The notes beneath the pieces were generated by a model that did not search any database, was not told the origin of the DNA, and saw only the letters and a list, made by a program, of their open reading frames with translations. From Campylorhamphus procurvoides (lineage: Eukaryota; Chordata; Aves; Passeriformes; Dendrocolaptidae), in assembly GCA_013396655.1 (NCBI GenBank), contig WBMV01001908.1:620325-684324 (forward strand): DNA of 64,000 nucleotides. Direction: 5' to 3'. Each line of letters begins with the position of its first letter. The first letter of the stretch is position 1. The translations under genes were made by a program, and so were the position numbers. Below, one piece after another: positions 1 to 13,700 of the stretch.

Positions 1-104
1 ATGTGAAAGATAAATAATGCAAAGTGCAGACAAGACCAGAAAATGACTGGAAAAGTTATATTAATGGGTTTAGACTTTATCCCCAATGAGTTCTAGAAAA
101 AACT

Positions 105-438
105 GTACCCTGGGATGCATCAGGCAAAACATCACGAGCCTGTTGAGGAAGTTGATTGTCCTGCTCTGCTCTGGTGCAGCCTGACCTCAAGCACTGTGTG
201 CAGTTTTGGTCATCTCAATATGAGAAGGGCCTAAAGCTGCTAGAGAGTGTCCAGAGAAGGGCTATGAAGATGGTGAAGGGTCTATAGGGGAAACCATGTG
301 AGGAACAGCTGAGGTCACTTGATTTTCTCAGCCTAGAGAAGAAGAGACAGAGCAGAGACCTCATAGTGGTCTGTAAGTTGCTCATGAGGAGAGGAAGAAG
401 CACTGATCTCGTCTCTGGGGTGACCAGTGACAGGACCC
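105..438 (+). mobile_element. CR1 LINE fragment, ORF2 C-terminal region
   Basis: The + strand matches the end of the CR1 reverse-transcriptase ORF and its downstream part: CCCTGGGATGCATCAGGCAA, then a stretch equivalent to the SALVRPHLEYC...LERVQRRATKMVKGLE block, and GTGACCAGTGACAGGACC, which corresponds to the VTSDRTRG motif. Stops and frameshifts interrupt every frame, so it is a dead copy. It lacks both the 5' part and the 3' terminus; the match stops exactly where a 97-bp tandem repeat begins. Confidence 0.85.
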
Positions 439-671
439 CTTGGTCACCTGATAGGCTCCCAAAAGCAGCCAGGTGCAAATAGGAAACATCTAAGCAGCTC
501 CTTTAAATAGCCCACAAAGGATCCTGACCCCACCCCTTGGTCACCTGATAGGCTCCCAAAAGCAGCCAGGTGCAAATGGGAAACATCTAAGAAGCTCCTT
601 TAAATAGTCCACAAAGGAGCCTAGTAAGGCCCCTTGGTTGCCAGATAGGCTCCTAAAAGTAGCCAGGTATG
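436..671. repeat. 97-bp tandem repeat, about 2.4 copies
   Basis: The phrase CCCCTTGG starts at 436, 533 and 630, an exact 97-bp period. Copies one and two differ at only a handful of positions over the first about 90 bases; copy three is partial (about 42 bases) and more diverged. Each unit contains TGATAGGCTCC-like and CTCCTTTAAATAG motifs. I do not recognise the unit as any known family. It directly abuts the CR1 fragment and replaces its expected 3' continuation. Confidence 0.9.
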
Positions 672-3600
672 AAAAATTTTAATTAACAGTTATCAGAAGA
701 GTTGAATGTTTCTTTTTACAGTTCTTTCTCTCCAAAGAGCAAGTACGGGATTCAAACCCATAAAAGTAAGTACAGGGTGTTTATTGTTTGCTTTCTGAAG
801 CTTTTAATACTCTGGTTTTCTTCACTGTAGTTAAAACTAAAAGTTACTTCTTAATAAAAACATAGGTTTTCATTCAGTGACTTTGTTTAGTGTTGATATC
901 ATTGCTAGAAACTGAGGGTCAGGGTTAAAAATCTCCACCACCTAGGAGACTTGGGAATAATAGAAATGCTTCTCTAAGTGCAACACTGGTGATGTAAAGT
1001 AATAATGTGATCTTTGAAGTGTTGGTACTTTGTGGGTTCTGTTGTAGCTCTTCCTTGTGATACCAGGAAGGAATTTTCTGATTCAAGGCATGTGTTTGAG
1101 CACAAGAGAGGTTGAAGATGGGGAGGGAAGAAGGGAATAAAGAGTTGTCTGGATTCTGGGTGTTTTTGAGCTGGTTAAAACCCCAGGAATAAGTGGTGTT
1201 TTGGCGCTTCTGAGGAATGAGAAAAATTTGCTTCTTATTAAACACTTCTGGCGGGCTTGTGGACATAGTTGTGGAAGTACTGGGATAGATCATTAAAAAG
1301 AGAATGGATGTAATGGGTGGGGGAAAGAAAAGGAAAAAAGTGACTAGATTGGACAGCAAATGAAAACAGGAAGGGAGAAGGATAGAGAAGGGCAAAGATA
1401 GGCCCTTTAAGTTAGCAAATCACTGTGCCTCTTTCTGTCATCTATAAATTTATTTTTGAGAAAAATGTGTGATCTGCAGACCTGTCTTGTTCTTTATTCC
1501 TTTGGTGCTTTGTACAGCTCTCATACATCTTCAGCTAGTTTAGATGGAAAATTTAGATTTTGTTGGGCTTTGTGAATTCCTTATCCAGTTGTTATTTAGG
1601 CAGGATTGTGCATCAGTAAATTATAAGGGTAGAATTGGTAAAGAGCATGGTGAGTTGAATACTGGCATATTTAAATTGTTTTAGGGAAATTTCTTCACAA
1701 GCATGACTTGTGCGTTGCTGATGTTATTTTAAGAAGGTAAATAAAACATAATACTGGAATGGACTAAGTTTTATGAATCTCTTTGTTCTGAACCCTAAAG
1801 GGTTGCCCAGTCATAGGTGCTGGGAAGTGTATAAAGTCTGATTGTAGTAAAATATTACACAGCAATTAAACTGCGTTAATATAAGTAAAGTAATAATTTG
1901 TATCTTAAAAAAATGTCTGAATTCAAACAGCATAAAATAATAGACTGAAACATATGACAAGGAGTGGCATGGAATCTGTTTTGAAAGTATAAGCAGATTA
2001 AGAAATTGTAAATTCTTAAAACTTTTTAAAAGGCTGGTGAATACTGTCAGTAGCTATACTAAGTAATTGTTATAAACTGAAGACAAATATTCTTGAGATT
2101 CCACATAGTATGTTCAGGTGCATGTTTGTATGTATGTATATAATGTGTGTATGTTTTTCTCTTTGCTGTAGCTCAGTTGATGAAAAATATTATTATTGAG
2201 TCACAGAAAATAAACCTTACTGTAACATCAACACAAAATTTATGTTCTTTCTGCTGGTGTATTTCACAAATGTGAATTTTAGAGCAGTATCATTCATTGA
2301 AAGAGGTAGAAATTTATTTTTCTGTGTTTGATGGAATGATTTTGGTAAAAAGTGAATGAGGAACTATATAAAATGGAGCTGTGCTAATTTCAATTTTTAT
2401 TACAGGTACTAGGGAGAAATATAACTTTGGCAAAACTAAGTGGTAAGAGAAATAACCACTTGTGTTTGAGCCTCTAAAGCTGATACACAAGTAGTATTTC
2501 TGAAAATCTGGACTCTTCTATTTTTTAAGTTTGTCGTAGTATCCTAGTAGATGATGGCTAAGTATGGAAAGGAGTTTTGACCTATTTGCTTTCATACTCA
2601 ATTGATTGAGGGTCAGCTTCCACAGTTAGTGACTGAAGCAGCACTTTGTTGGCAGTTGATGGCAGCAAATTTGGGTGCAGCTTTGTCAGTCAAATAGGGT
2701 TATTTGTCTCTGTCAAGTCCCTTTCTTTTGAGGTGCACTGTGCCAAACTCACTCCCGGCTACAAGAGTTAACTCCCAAGTTATTGATCCAAGTACCCTTG
2801 CAGACAGCAATAAGAGTTTTCAGTTAAAGAGGCCAGGCCACATGATAGACCATTTGTCAGCCATCCTGTGTGCAAAGTTGGGAGAATTATCAGCAATCCC
2901 AGAGGGAAATGCGAGTTAACAAGTCAGCAACAATGCACTTTATTCTGCAGGACAGGAGGTGGAAAACTATCTGTAGGGTAGGATTGAAGAGCCTAAGTGA
3001 CCATATAAAGAAGTTCAACAAGAACATAAGGCATGTTAAAGGGATCCCTTTGGTTTCCTCAGCGTTAGTGATGAATACATGTGTCTTGTTCCTTAGATTA
3101 AAAGTTTTCATTTGAGTCCTGAGTTGTAGCCTTGATGTTCTGGTCTTTCTATCTGAAAGGGCAGGTGTGGTCACAGTGTTGAATTCAGTGAGCCCTAGTG
3201 TACAAGTGTCACAGCCAAAACTATTAGGCCTGCTGAACCTTGCAGGCTATACCAGAGACACTTGCTCTTATGTAAAAAACAAACAAAACAAAAAAACCCA
3301 AAAAAAGGGAAAAAATCCTGGAAAGTTTCTGTTTGCTGGAACTGTTCACTTTTGATTGTATGGAAGCAGTACTGAATGGCATTATATAACTCTTTGTGTG
3401 TTATAGGGGTCTGTGACTGAAATTGCTCAAAAGTTTGGGGCAGCTGGAGGTGTGACAAGTAGTCCAGCTCATGGGGTATCCAAGCACTAATTACCATTAT
3501 CAGAAATGTTTCGTTTTCCATATTTTAACTCTCTATGATTTGTGACCTTAGGAAGGAACCAACTCAGAATTTCAAAATCTGCAAAAGCCTTATGGCAATA

Positions 3601-6600
3601 CAACTTAGGGGGGTTATTTAATTATCTGTTTATTTAATAACTGTTCCTGTATTCCAGCCCAAAAGAACTCTCCTAGTTACAATTTTATAGTTGTGATAGA
3701 AAACAGGTGCCATCATTATGCATTGGTCCTTGCAGAACAAAACTGCCTGTACGTTCGTTATTTCCTTACTTCACTGACATGACCTATTCATTCCTATTTT
3801 ATGCAGTAATCACTTTCTCTTATTGCCTATCATTCTGAAGGGAAAGTTTCTGGTTTACTAATTATGCCCAGGAGCGTATTGTAGCAGGGCAGCTTCATGC
3901 ATGTTTCTAGTATCCTTGGCTTTGAAGATGTTAAACACCAGCATTCTCACCTCCTCCTGAGGAGAAAGGCCTGTTATTTCTTTCTGTGTTACTGACATGA
4001 GAATGTTTTGTGTGCTTAGGAGGGTCCTTGGTTAGTCTGGTGGTAGTCTGATTCTCCCATGGTAGCTATTCCTTATTTTTATTTTTTTTGATGCGGGGAA
4101 AAAAGGGAGAGAATACTTCAGCTTGTACATTGTTTACAAACACAAGAAAAATGGAATATTGAGAGTGAGAGAGATGATAGCAAAATGAATATTTGTCTGC
4201 CAGAGGCTTTCTGAAGAAGTTGGACAAATGGGCAAAATCTAAATTTAATCTTATGGCTGGATGATTATCCATTTGGAAAGTTGTATTTCAGGATAGAGAT
4301 GGATTCTGGGAAACTGCATGATTCTGGATAGCAAGGTGGGAAGATAATTGGGAGAGCCATGTAAGGTCTTCATTACTTAACTTGATATTTGGTTATAATA
4401 CAGCTTGGCACATTCAGTCCATCCAGGATTTCTTGGGGAACTTTGTCACTTCTCCTAATATGGGCATCATTTTTATTTTAACCTTGGGAAGAGTAGCAAT
4501 CTCTAGAAAGTCCTGCTGCTTGAATATCTGCAAAACTAAATAGTACAGAGCTATTAAAAGATACTGTTATGCACAACAGCAGCTAGGAGCTCAGCTTTGT
4601 CTTGGAGTGAGAAGCAGAATTACTGTGGAAAAAAATTGTGGACAAGCAAAGGACTTGTCTCTGCTCATAAAATGGTAATCAACATAGTCAGTGAAGTGCG
4701 ATGTAATCCACTGCGGGACATGCCCGAAGTACTTTGCTTTGCATTTGATAATTTGCAAAACAGAGCTTACTTATTTATCACCAATTCTGTCATACTGTAT
4801 TTAGCAGGAGAAAGCAATTTGACATTCTCTTGTGGATTGAGTTTCCCTGCCAGATTCTGGATCTTGGAGTTCTACTTTCCTTTCAGGGGGATTTTCTGGT
4901 ATGCTCTTAATTTGTTTGAAACCATCCAGGCAATTACTGCTGCTGCTGTTCTTTAGATCTGCTGTTTGTGTTTTTAATGAGGATAGTCAATATAGCACAT
5001 TATCCACATTTAGCACATTATCCAAGCTCTTTTATAATGGGGATTGATTTTTAACCAAAAAGCTAGTCACAGGGATTTCTTATTACTGACAATTTATCTA
5101 GTAACGCATTGTGATATTTAAGTTTATGCTGTACTAGTTTATGAAGTCTCTAATAATTTGGTTTGCAAGTACTATTGAATCCATTATAGCATTATCAGTA
5201 ATGCATAGGATAACAAGGGTAATTTACTCACACATTTTCAGTAAAATGTGTTTTGTTTTTCATTGCTTCTTGTTGGGTTCTTAAAATGTTTCAGTTATGT
5301 GACTGTTTCGTTCAGCCTGGGCTGTTCTAATATTCTGACACTTTGTGAGTCGTAATATAAACAGGTTTTTTCCACAGTAAAAAAAGCAGAGTAGAAAGTA
5401 CAATGTATTCTTGTCGTCTTTGTGTGGGTAACAAAGAGATGGCAGACATTGGCACGAAGTTAGTCCTTGCTGAGTTCTGTATATATAACCAAATTTGGAA
5501 AGAAGGGGTATAATGAAAAAAGAAAGTTTTTACATGTTTGTAGGCTTTAGTTTCTCTTTCTGTAGTTTGAAGGACTTCTCTTCTATGCCTCCTAGTAAGT
5601 AACACTTCATTACCTGGATATTTTGCATGACAAATGGAATGAATGTCTAAATAAAAAAATAAAGAATATTTCACAAGTATCAATTTGGGGTTAAATGTTG
5701 TGTTTTTTTCTTTTATTCTGTGAAGCATAAGTACAGGCCATCCAACCCAAGTCAGTAGCTTCCTCCAGCGAAATATTTTTGAGGTATTGGGTTTAAGAGC
5801 CCAATTTAACCTTCTTTAGGAGCATGATGATTGCAGCAGCTAGCTCAAATAGTGTCTGCTCTCTGGGTTGTACACCAAGAATTTTATAACAAAAGTAAGC
5901 TTTTCAGCAAATGCGGGACCATGAGATCTGGGAAAAGAGCAAAGAAAATCCCAAAGGATGAGAAAGAAATCGCCTTAGCGTGAGCATCCTGCATATGTAA
6001 CTTCTCTTATGTGGTTAAGTGCTCTTTAGAATAAGAAGAGGGGTGGTTGTCTAGAGCTTTGTTTTCCAACATCACCAGGCAGAAGAAATACGTTAAATAT
6101 GCTCAGTGGTGAAATTTCCATTTTATCTGTGACTCTGTTCTATGTGGTTCATAGCAACTTGATCCAAGTGGCAGCTCATGGGCCAGGCTGGCCTGTATCA
6201 TTATTCCATTTGTTCTCCCCCCTTTTCCTCAGAGAAGATGGACAGTGACTCCTGGACTTGAAAGTCAAATGACTCTCTTTATATGTGGGCAGCTACTTGG
6301 AGCAAGACCTGCTATCACAGCAATGGTGTATAAAAAGTGATGTGAATTAAACAGTGGCATGCCTCTTATTATCCATATCTTGTGTGTTGCAGTCATAGAT
6401 TACCCACTGGCACTGCTCATTCACTGCTAGGGCATAGGAGTCTCATAGTTGTGATCTGGAAGTATGGCTACAGAAATGGAGTCAGGCAGATTTAAGTTAT
6501 GATTCTGTAAAGTGTGACTTGTCCTCTAATCTGAAAGCAATAGTGATACAGATAAGGGAAGGAAGGTCTTTACCTGAATAAAGAATAACCATCTGACTTT

Positions 6601-8958
6601 ACCGTGGAGACAGGTTGTATAAGACTTCTGGCAGCTTCCTGCTTTATCTTTGGGTGGGCAGCAGTATGGGTCGTGCTGAGGAATTACTTGCGATGCCTTC
6701 TGATTGGTTTCTATCTCATTCATATATAATGTATTTTATGCTTAATTCTATGTCCATGAATAGCCCCACTGAGGTAAAAAGAACAACTGTTGTGTGGCAA
6801 AGTACCTTGACTATTGAACTAGTTTGTCCTCCGCGTTCAGAGCTGCCCAGCGGTTGTCAAGACATTTGACAGCAGTATTCCAGGATGTTGGCAAGTCTCT
6901 GCATCTACCAGTAGTCTCGCTTCCTCTCTCCCTCCCTGCGTTGCAGCCTTATAGTAGGTTGTTCTTGCCTATTATCATCTTTTCTCATGCTGACCCTTAT
7001 GCTTAGAATTTATCTGATTGCATCAGAAAGCTGTTCTTATTTTATATGTATTTGCAAACAGTAATCTGATTTTCTTGACTGAATTCCTCCTTAGAACACA
7101 CATCCTCTGCAACCCAATCACTTTGTGCATGAAAGAAAGGAATAACGTTATGTATATTAAACTAAAATCTATCCATTTCACTGTTCTGGACTGAATACCT
7201 AGTTTATGTTCTCTCTTTCTGTTGCATATGTTAAATTTGTTTGGGCAGAGGTCCACCCTTTTAATAGTTTGCAAAGTGTCTTGTAAGTTAATTGTGCTTA
7301 GTAAATAGCAATAGGGTCCTTCTAAATTTTAGCTTTTCCATTTGGTACTATAACTGTCTTTGGGATCAATACAGCAATATTCAACTCCAAGAGAGGTTCC
7401 AAGTCAAAGAGTTAGTTATTCTTGTCCTGTTGGACATCTTTTTCTCAACTCTAATCTGCTATGCTGGCTGATATAACAGAGGACCCCCTTTTCAAGGAAG
7501 ATCTGCAACTAAAATGAAGAGTTATTGCAGATGAGGACAGAGGTAGCTTGGCAAAGTTGGGTGAGATTAGCATACTGCAGGCTTTTTTCTTCATCCAGTG
7601 CTGCAGTTTCCTCATTTTGCATCACTTACAAATCAATTTAAGGATGAATAAATAAAATATGTAAGTTTTGGCAATTAAAACATTGTCTTAGAATAATTTT
7701 GTTGAGTATTTACTGGGAGTTTTGTACTCTTTTCAACCTGAATTACTAAATTTGTGTTATATTAGCACTGACAGTACCTTTCCTCCCCAAAGTAATAGAA
7801 AATAAGCAAACTTAAGCCTGGAGATTGCATCCATTCTTCCCAGTTACCTTCTTTGAACTACTTCAAATTAGTCCACATGTTCCTGGGGTGTCTGCCACAG
7901 CTTTTTTGGATGACAATGTCAAAGACACAAAAATTTTTTATAATAGTACTTTCTAGACTCTGAAAGATATGTAGGCAATGGGGAAAAAAGTTGTGTTATA
8001 CTGACTTTATACAGGTTTTCTCTGGTGGTGTGGGATCCTCTGAGTAATTATCCTGATAAATAGGGCACCATTTTTTTTTATTTGCCAACTGTAGAGGTCT
8101 GAAGAACTATACGATTAGTGTATAAAGCTATTATGTAAATCCTCTTTGTCCCAGTTTAAGTTAATGCTCTACATATGGCATGCCTGGTAGGGTGAAAATT
8201 CATGTTCCTTTTTTACCCAAGCAATGCATAGCAGTGCTGCTCTTGGTGTGTTGCTAGAACAGGAGAGCTGGTCAAGGGGTTTGTAAGTACTGAAGAAATC
8301 CCTTCAGTTTTTCATGTACAGGATACAGATGACTCACTCCTTCTGTGTTTTAGCACTGACATGAGACTGTTCTCTAAATAGCACATGTTCAGAAATAGGA
8401 CATCTCCCACCCCCATTAGCTATGAAATCAAGGTAATGTAGTTATTTGATTTTAAAACAAAAAGCAGGAGTGAATTTCAGCACTAGTGGCAACCTAGAAA
8501 TGCAATTTGAGATAAGGGACAAAATTTGCTTCCACTTCCTCACAATAGGCCATATTACTAGTTATCATCTACCAGATAAAGAGAAAATAAATACGGATGG
8601 CTAAGACACAGTACCAAGAAGACTGATAGGAGATGGACAGGGGTGTTTTTTTCCTTCTCTCAAAACAGCATTTCAAGGTCTTCTAAAAGTTTCTGAAAGG
8701 TAAAAGTTGTTTACAGGGCAGTGGTGTTGATACATGAAGAGTTTGAAAGAAGTTTTGTTATGCTGTATGTATTTTTTTAGTATAGAATAGTCATGTTGTA
8801 AACAAGAATTCCTTGATTACAAAGCTGAGAAAGGGAAAAGTCACACTGTGATCTGTCTCCTGGAAATTCTGGATTACTGCCATATATTTGCATGTGTCTC
8901 ACAACCTGGATGCAGAAGGGCAATAAGAAAGAACCCAAACCAGGGAAGAAGGCAAGTA
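672..8958. other. Intron sequence without recognised features
   Basis: AT-rich single-copy-looking DNA. Minor items are a short A/C-rich low-complexity run near 3279-3320 and an 18-bp-spaced duplication of TAGCACATTATCCA at 4993 and 5011. Small open frames on both strands (up to 156 codons at 925-1395 minus) show no recognisable protein motif and look like chance. Confidence 0.5.
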
Positions 8959-9222
8959 TGAAGTCCTGCACCCTGGGATGGAATTAACCCATGCAGTAAC
9001 AACCAGACTGGGTAGAAAGTTCTGCAGAAAAAGACCTGGGCACCCTGCTTGGTAACAAATTGAACATCAGTCAGCAGTTTGTCCTTCAAGGAAAGAATGT
9101 CAATTACATACTAGGTTGTGTTGGCAAGAATGTAGCCAGCAGGGTGAGGTAAATGATTATTCTGTCCCTTTGGTGTTTGTGAGACTGTGGGTACAGAATT
9201 GTGCCTGGTTTTGGGCAACACA
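8959..9222 (+). mobile_element. Degenerate CR1 fragment, RT internal region
   Basis: The + strand retains CR1 ORF2 phrasing: TCTGCAGAAAAAGACCTGGG (AEKDLG), then AACAAATTGAACATCAGTC (NKLNMSQ), then a block equivalent to KANYILGCI..SVASRxREVI and a block ending in a TTTTGGGC equivalent of QFWAP. Both ends are truncated and the reading frame is broken, so it is an old non-coding copy. Confidence 0.75.
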
Positions 9223-10244
9223 GCACAAAAAACCCTATGCTTGCATATGTGTAGTGGTGGACTACCAATAACCACCTTGTAGGGTTAGAGGATTGTGATA
9301 CTTAAGCAGTATCAATATGTAGTAGCAATATGAATAACAAGATTCTATATGTCAGCTGCCTGTGTTGATTGTCCACACACCCTGACTCCACAACAGTGTC
9401 TGTGTGGCAGCTTCTTTTTCAGCTGAGGACTGAAATATCTCACACCTACTGTTTTGGCATAGGGTACGAATGTATATACTGGTGTTTCTCAGTAGTTGGT
9501 ACAAGTTAACTACCTGCCTCATGGTAACCTGTGCATACATCACAATTGAGAATTAATCCTTTTAGTTGTACGTTGCAGCAGCACAGCTGCTTTCTGAATC
9601 ATTCAAGTTCACATTAGTATTTTCCTCCTATGTACTGCTATGAAATTATGACCAAAACCTCTTAAAAGCCAGTGTTGTGAAGATACGGTCTTATGTATGA
9701 AAATATACAATATGTTTAAAAGCTCCATAGCTGCTGCATGGACATCCTCTGTTACTTCTTTACATGTATTTTTGCTAGATCTCCATAGCCCAGTTTTCAG
9801 GTTGAAGGGTGTGCCAGTTTCACAAGTTCTTAAACTTTCTTCTCTGTTTTGGGATTAATTCAGTGATTCCCACTGGTGAATGAGATAGTTCCTATTTATA
9901 GAATAGCCTTCAACACACATCCAGTGCTTAAGTTTGTCACCAGTGCAGCAAAGTAGATCTCTCTTTAAAGAAAGTCAAAACACATAGTAAACGGCTATGT
10001 AAGTCTAAATGTAATGAGAGGATGAGAAAGGAACATGGAAAAAACATACAAAAATGATTGAATTGTGAATAAAGGTAATTTGAATCTGGCCTGAAACCTA
10101 AATGTGTTCTCTGCTGTTGTTTTCAGTAAAGATGATAATGTAGGGTGTGTGTAGAAGGCAGGCTAGCTCTTGGGAAGGGGTATATATAGAAATGGAAATT
10201 ACCATTTCTGAGGTGAAAGCAAACTGCAAAGAATTTAATGGGTT
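9223..10244. other. Intron sequence without recognised features
   Basis: AT-rich intronic sequence between two old CR1 pieces. I see no exon-like signal or repeat. Confidence 0.45.
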
Positions 10245-10700
10245 GAAACTGAACAGACTGGATAATCCCTACCTCAGAATATTGAAGTAACCAGCCCATG
10301 AAATTATAAATCTACTGGTTAGGATTTTTTTTAGAATTTACTGATAGGAGGTTGTTTTGTATGGCTGGAAAAGGGTAGCTGTGGTGTGTGTCTTTAAAAA
10401 CAGCAAAGAGGCATCTGCCTGACTACAAACCTGTTAGTTAGATCTCAGTGCATTGGCTTAGAACATACTTTGAGGAAAGGAATGCTTACAGGCATGGATG
10501 TGAACTGCAAATGAGATGAAATGTGCCTGCAGTTCACCAGGAGAGGTGGTAATACTACACTAACCTGCTATCTAACATTCAACTGATTTTTCATAAAGGG
10601 GTAGAAGTCCTTATTTATCTGGATTTCAACAGAACATCTGGTGCACTGTTACATGGGGAAATTCTAGTCAAGATATGACAAATGAAGTTTAGAATAAGGA
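10245..10700 (+). mobile_element. Ancient CR1 ORF2 fragment
   Basis: The strand carries decayed but ordered CR1 RT phrases: GAAATTATAAATCTACTGGT followed by an AGGATTTTT block, TGACTACAAACCTGTTAGTT (NYRPVSLT motif), then TCTGGATTTCAACAGAACAT...GTGCACTGTTACATGGGGAA (equivalent of LDFSKAFDTVPHG). The order matches the fingers-to-palm region of the reverse transcriptase. Divergence is higher than in the copies at 23.9 and 45.5 kb, so this is one of the older insertions here. Confidence 0.72.
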
Positions 10701-13700
10701 GTGAAAGAGTGGTCAAGAGAAATAATTGCAATGAATCAATAAGTAAAGCGGAAGAGTGCCAGATAGGAGGGCAAATAATGCTGGAGTACCTAAAATATCA
10801 TATTTGAAAATACTTAAATGCTTTCTTTTTAAGGAAGTTGGCATGAAAAATAAGAAAGCTGAAAGTTGCTGTTGATGTGGAGCACTGGAATAGTGGACAG
10901 AAGTGCTGGACAGAAAAAGAAGATGCATAATATGGATCGCATGCAATTGTAACACCTTTATTTGTGTTGGAAATGCTGTTGTTTGAAAGTAACTAATGAA
11001 GAGAAAGAATGGAATATGGCTGTCAGCTGCAAGGTGATTATGAACTGTGTCTATGATGCAATCCTAAAGGAGAGCAAATGTGATGATAAGTTTCAGGCAG
11101 AAAAGGTGTTTTTGCAAAATTGGGAAATACCAAAACCATTACACTTCTGTAATGCAGTGTTTGCCTGCAGTGCTATACATCCAGAATGTTTTAAATGTTC
11201 TCTTTAGAATAGGTGATTGTAACTTGGAAAATAACCAGAGAGAAGCTATTGCTTTGGCTTGTCTGGTTATTGATGTAGCAGCTTAGGAGTGGAATGCTAC
11301 TTGCTGTGAATGCATGGTGGAGAGAAGACCGCAGCACTGGCAAGAACTGTGTATGCCGAAAGAACATCCAGTGCCATCCCTGAGGTCTAAAACATGTTGC
11401 ACAAAATACTTTTCTGGACTATGAGACATTTAAATATTTGATTCTTGTCAACAAGTGAATAAATGGATGTGGAAAAGCATCAAAATCTTATTTTTCAGGT
11501 CTGTTACAAAGACTACGGCGTTAGGGAATTCCCTGCTGGGTTTGCATGTTTTCCTAGAAAGGACAAGCATTGCTGCTCTCAGAGAATAGGATATTTTTCT
11601 ACTCTTTCCCATTTGACTTGGTAGCAGGAAGAATTACAGTTACAAAATTAGGATGTTACTTGTCTAGAGATGTGCAAAGCAAATGTTTAGTGCATTTGGT
11701 TAGTTGGGTTATTTATTTGAAGGAATCTCTTTTAAACTCTGAACTATAAACAGAACTGAGAGTTCTTGAAGGCCTTCTTCCTGACATTCTAATTTGGCAT
11801 TCATCCAGGATGGTGAGGAAGCTCAGATCTCCACTTTCATAATGACAACCCTCAACTAGTTGCTTTTCAGACTCCTATTTGATACCTCTTCACAGATCTT
11901 CTGGGGTTTGATCAGTAAGGAGTTGTCATAACTGACTAAATTTCTCCCTCTTTTTCAATGGTTCGGTTTTCAATCTCTTAAAAAGTCAAAATACTATTTG
12001 TTCTGCTAACCACAGTACTCGATAGTACATTGAGCATGGAATTTAAATATGTAACAGGTTGTTTCATAAACAGCTGAACTAATGAGGACTGATTGTCTGT
12101 GGAAATGTATCCCATTATCCTGATTTACCTCTCTACAAAACTTTCGGATACCACTCATATCACCTGCTTAGTTGGAGAATTAACAACAGAGTGGTTAGGT
12201 GCAAACCCATTCATGTGCTAAAGTGTTGGGTAAAGATTGAGGTGTAATTATTTCCTTCACTGGGAACACTCACTTTGTTCTTCCTCCTCTGCTTCCTTAG
12301 TTGCCATTTTCACAAAACTAGCAAGAATTTTATCTATTGAAACTGCTGACACACTGTCGAATTTAGATGAAATTAGCCAGAAGTCATGAATGGGAAATAC
12401 CTTGAGAGACAAACACTGCTTTTCACGAGAAATGAAGTTAATGACCTTCACAGGAAACAAATCTGCAGTCACTTCAGATCTCAATCATATCTAATAGAAA
12501 AGGTGAAAGCTTCTGTGTGTTTTCCATCACAAATAATTGTAAAAATACAGCCCTGTGAAGTCTTGTGAGGCAAAAACCTGATGCTGAAAGCTGTGTGATG
12601 CAGAAGAGACAAGTTCTTATTATGTCTCTCCGTCTCGATCCTCTGTGCTAGATACTTCAGGCAACAAAAGCATTTCTTTGGAGACATTCAAGTATCCAGC
12701 TTATTTCAGTCTTATTTCAGACAATAGGAGTAAATGAGTGACAGACCTGTAGGTATTCCTACACAATTGGGGGAAAAAAAAATGAGAGAGGCTCTGGAGT
12801 TTTATAAAGGATTTGTTTTTTTCAGAATCTGAATTAAATAGCCGGGATCTGCATCTTGTTTGCTTACATTGTAGCTGGGTAACACTGAATTGGCTGATTC
12901 TACTGGATCTACTTTTGGTTTGGTGAAAAATAGGATAAGAGTCAGGTACTGTTCTGATCAACAGACTCTCAACCAACTGATCCATCTTTCTCTAAGCTAA
13001 TTGAATGATGGCACTGAATGAAAGAGGACACATTTTGAGATAATTGGACTCAGGAGGCTTGCTTTGTCTTTTTTTCCCCCCAAAGTGGGCAAGCTGTTAA
13101 TGTTCTCTTAAAAGTGCTTACGATACATGAAATATCTAATGTCTTTTGGAATTACATTTCCTGCTTCTAAAAATACTACATGTATAGTGTGTGTATTTTA
13201 AAATGTCAAGTCATTTATTGACACAAGTGTGAATACAGTAGACTTAAACAGGTTGTGTATGTTTTATTTAATATGTATGTGAACAGAATATACAGAATAT
13301 GAATAAATACGTACAGCGTATAAAGTGTGTGTTTTTCTGTACCATCTCTGTGCATAACTCTGTGATTCCATAGGTGGGACAGATGGCTTTCAAGGTGCTG
13401 ATATTAGTACACAAACAGAATTTTAATTTGAGTTATGCTTCCAGATAATGGGATGCTGTTTAAAATGCTTGTTTTTGAAATTCTGGATTATTTGAAAATG
13501 AAAATATTTAAAATAAATTTTGGTTACTTGATGTTTGCAGATGGGCTATATTTTCCATGTGAGTGGAGAGCAGTTATAACTGCAACTAAATCCTTCTTTT
13601 CCTACATGTTTTGAACTTACTGAAATTACTGAGTGACTTGTACTGATTTAGACAGTTTGGGGTTGTTTCTTTTCATCAAACTTTTGCAGTGAGATTCAAA

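Noticed and set aside
5327..5728. 133-codon minus-strand ORF
   Set aside because: Low-complexity, lysine- and phenylalanine-rich reading of AT-rich DNA with no motif.
12257..12985. Three successive minus-strand open frames covering about 730 bp
   Set aside because: Different frames, no recognisable domain, no splice logic joining them; composition is like the surrounding intron.
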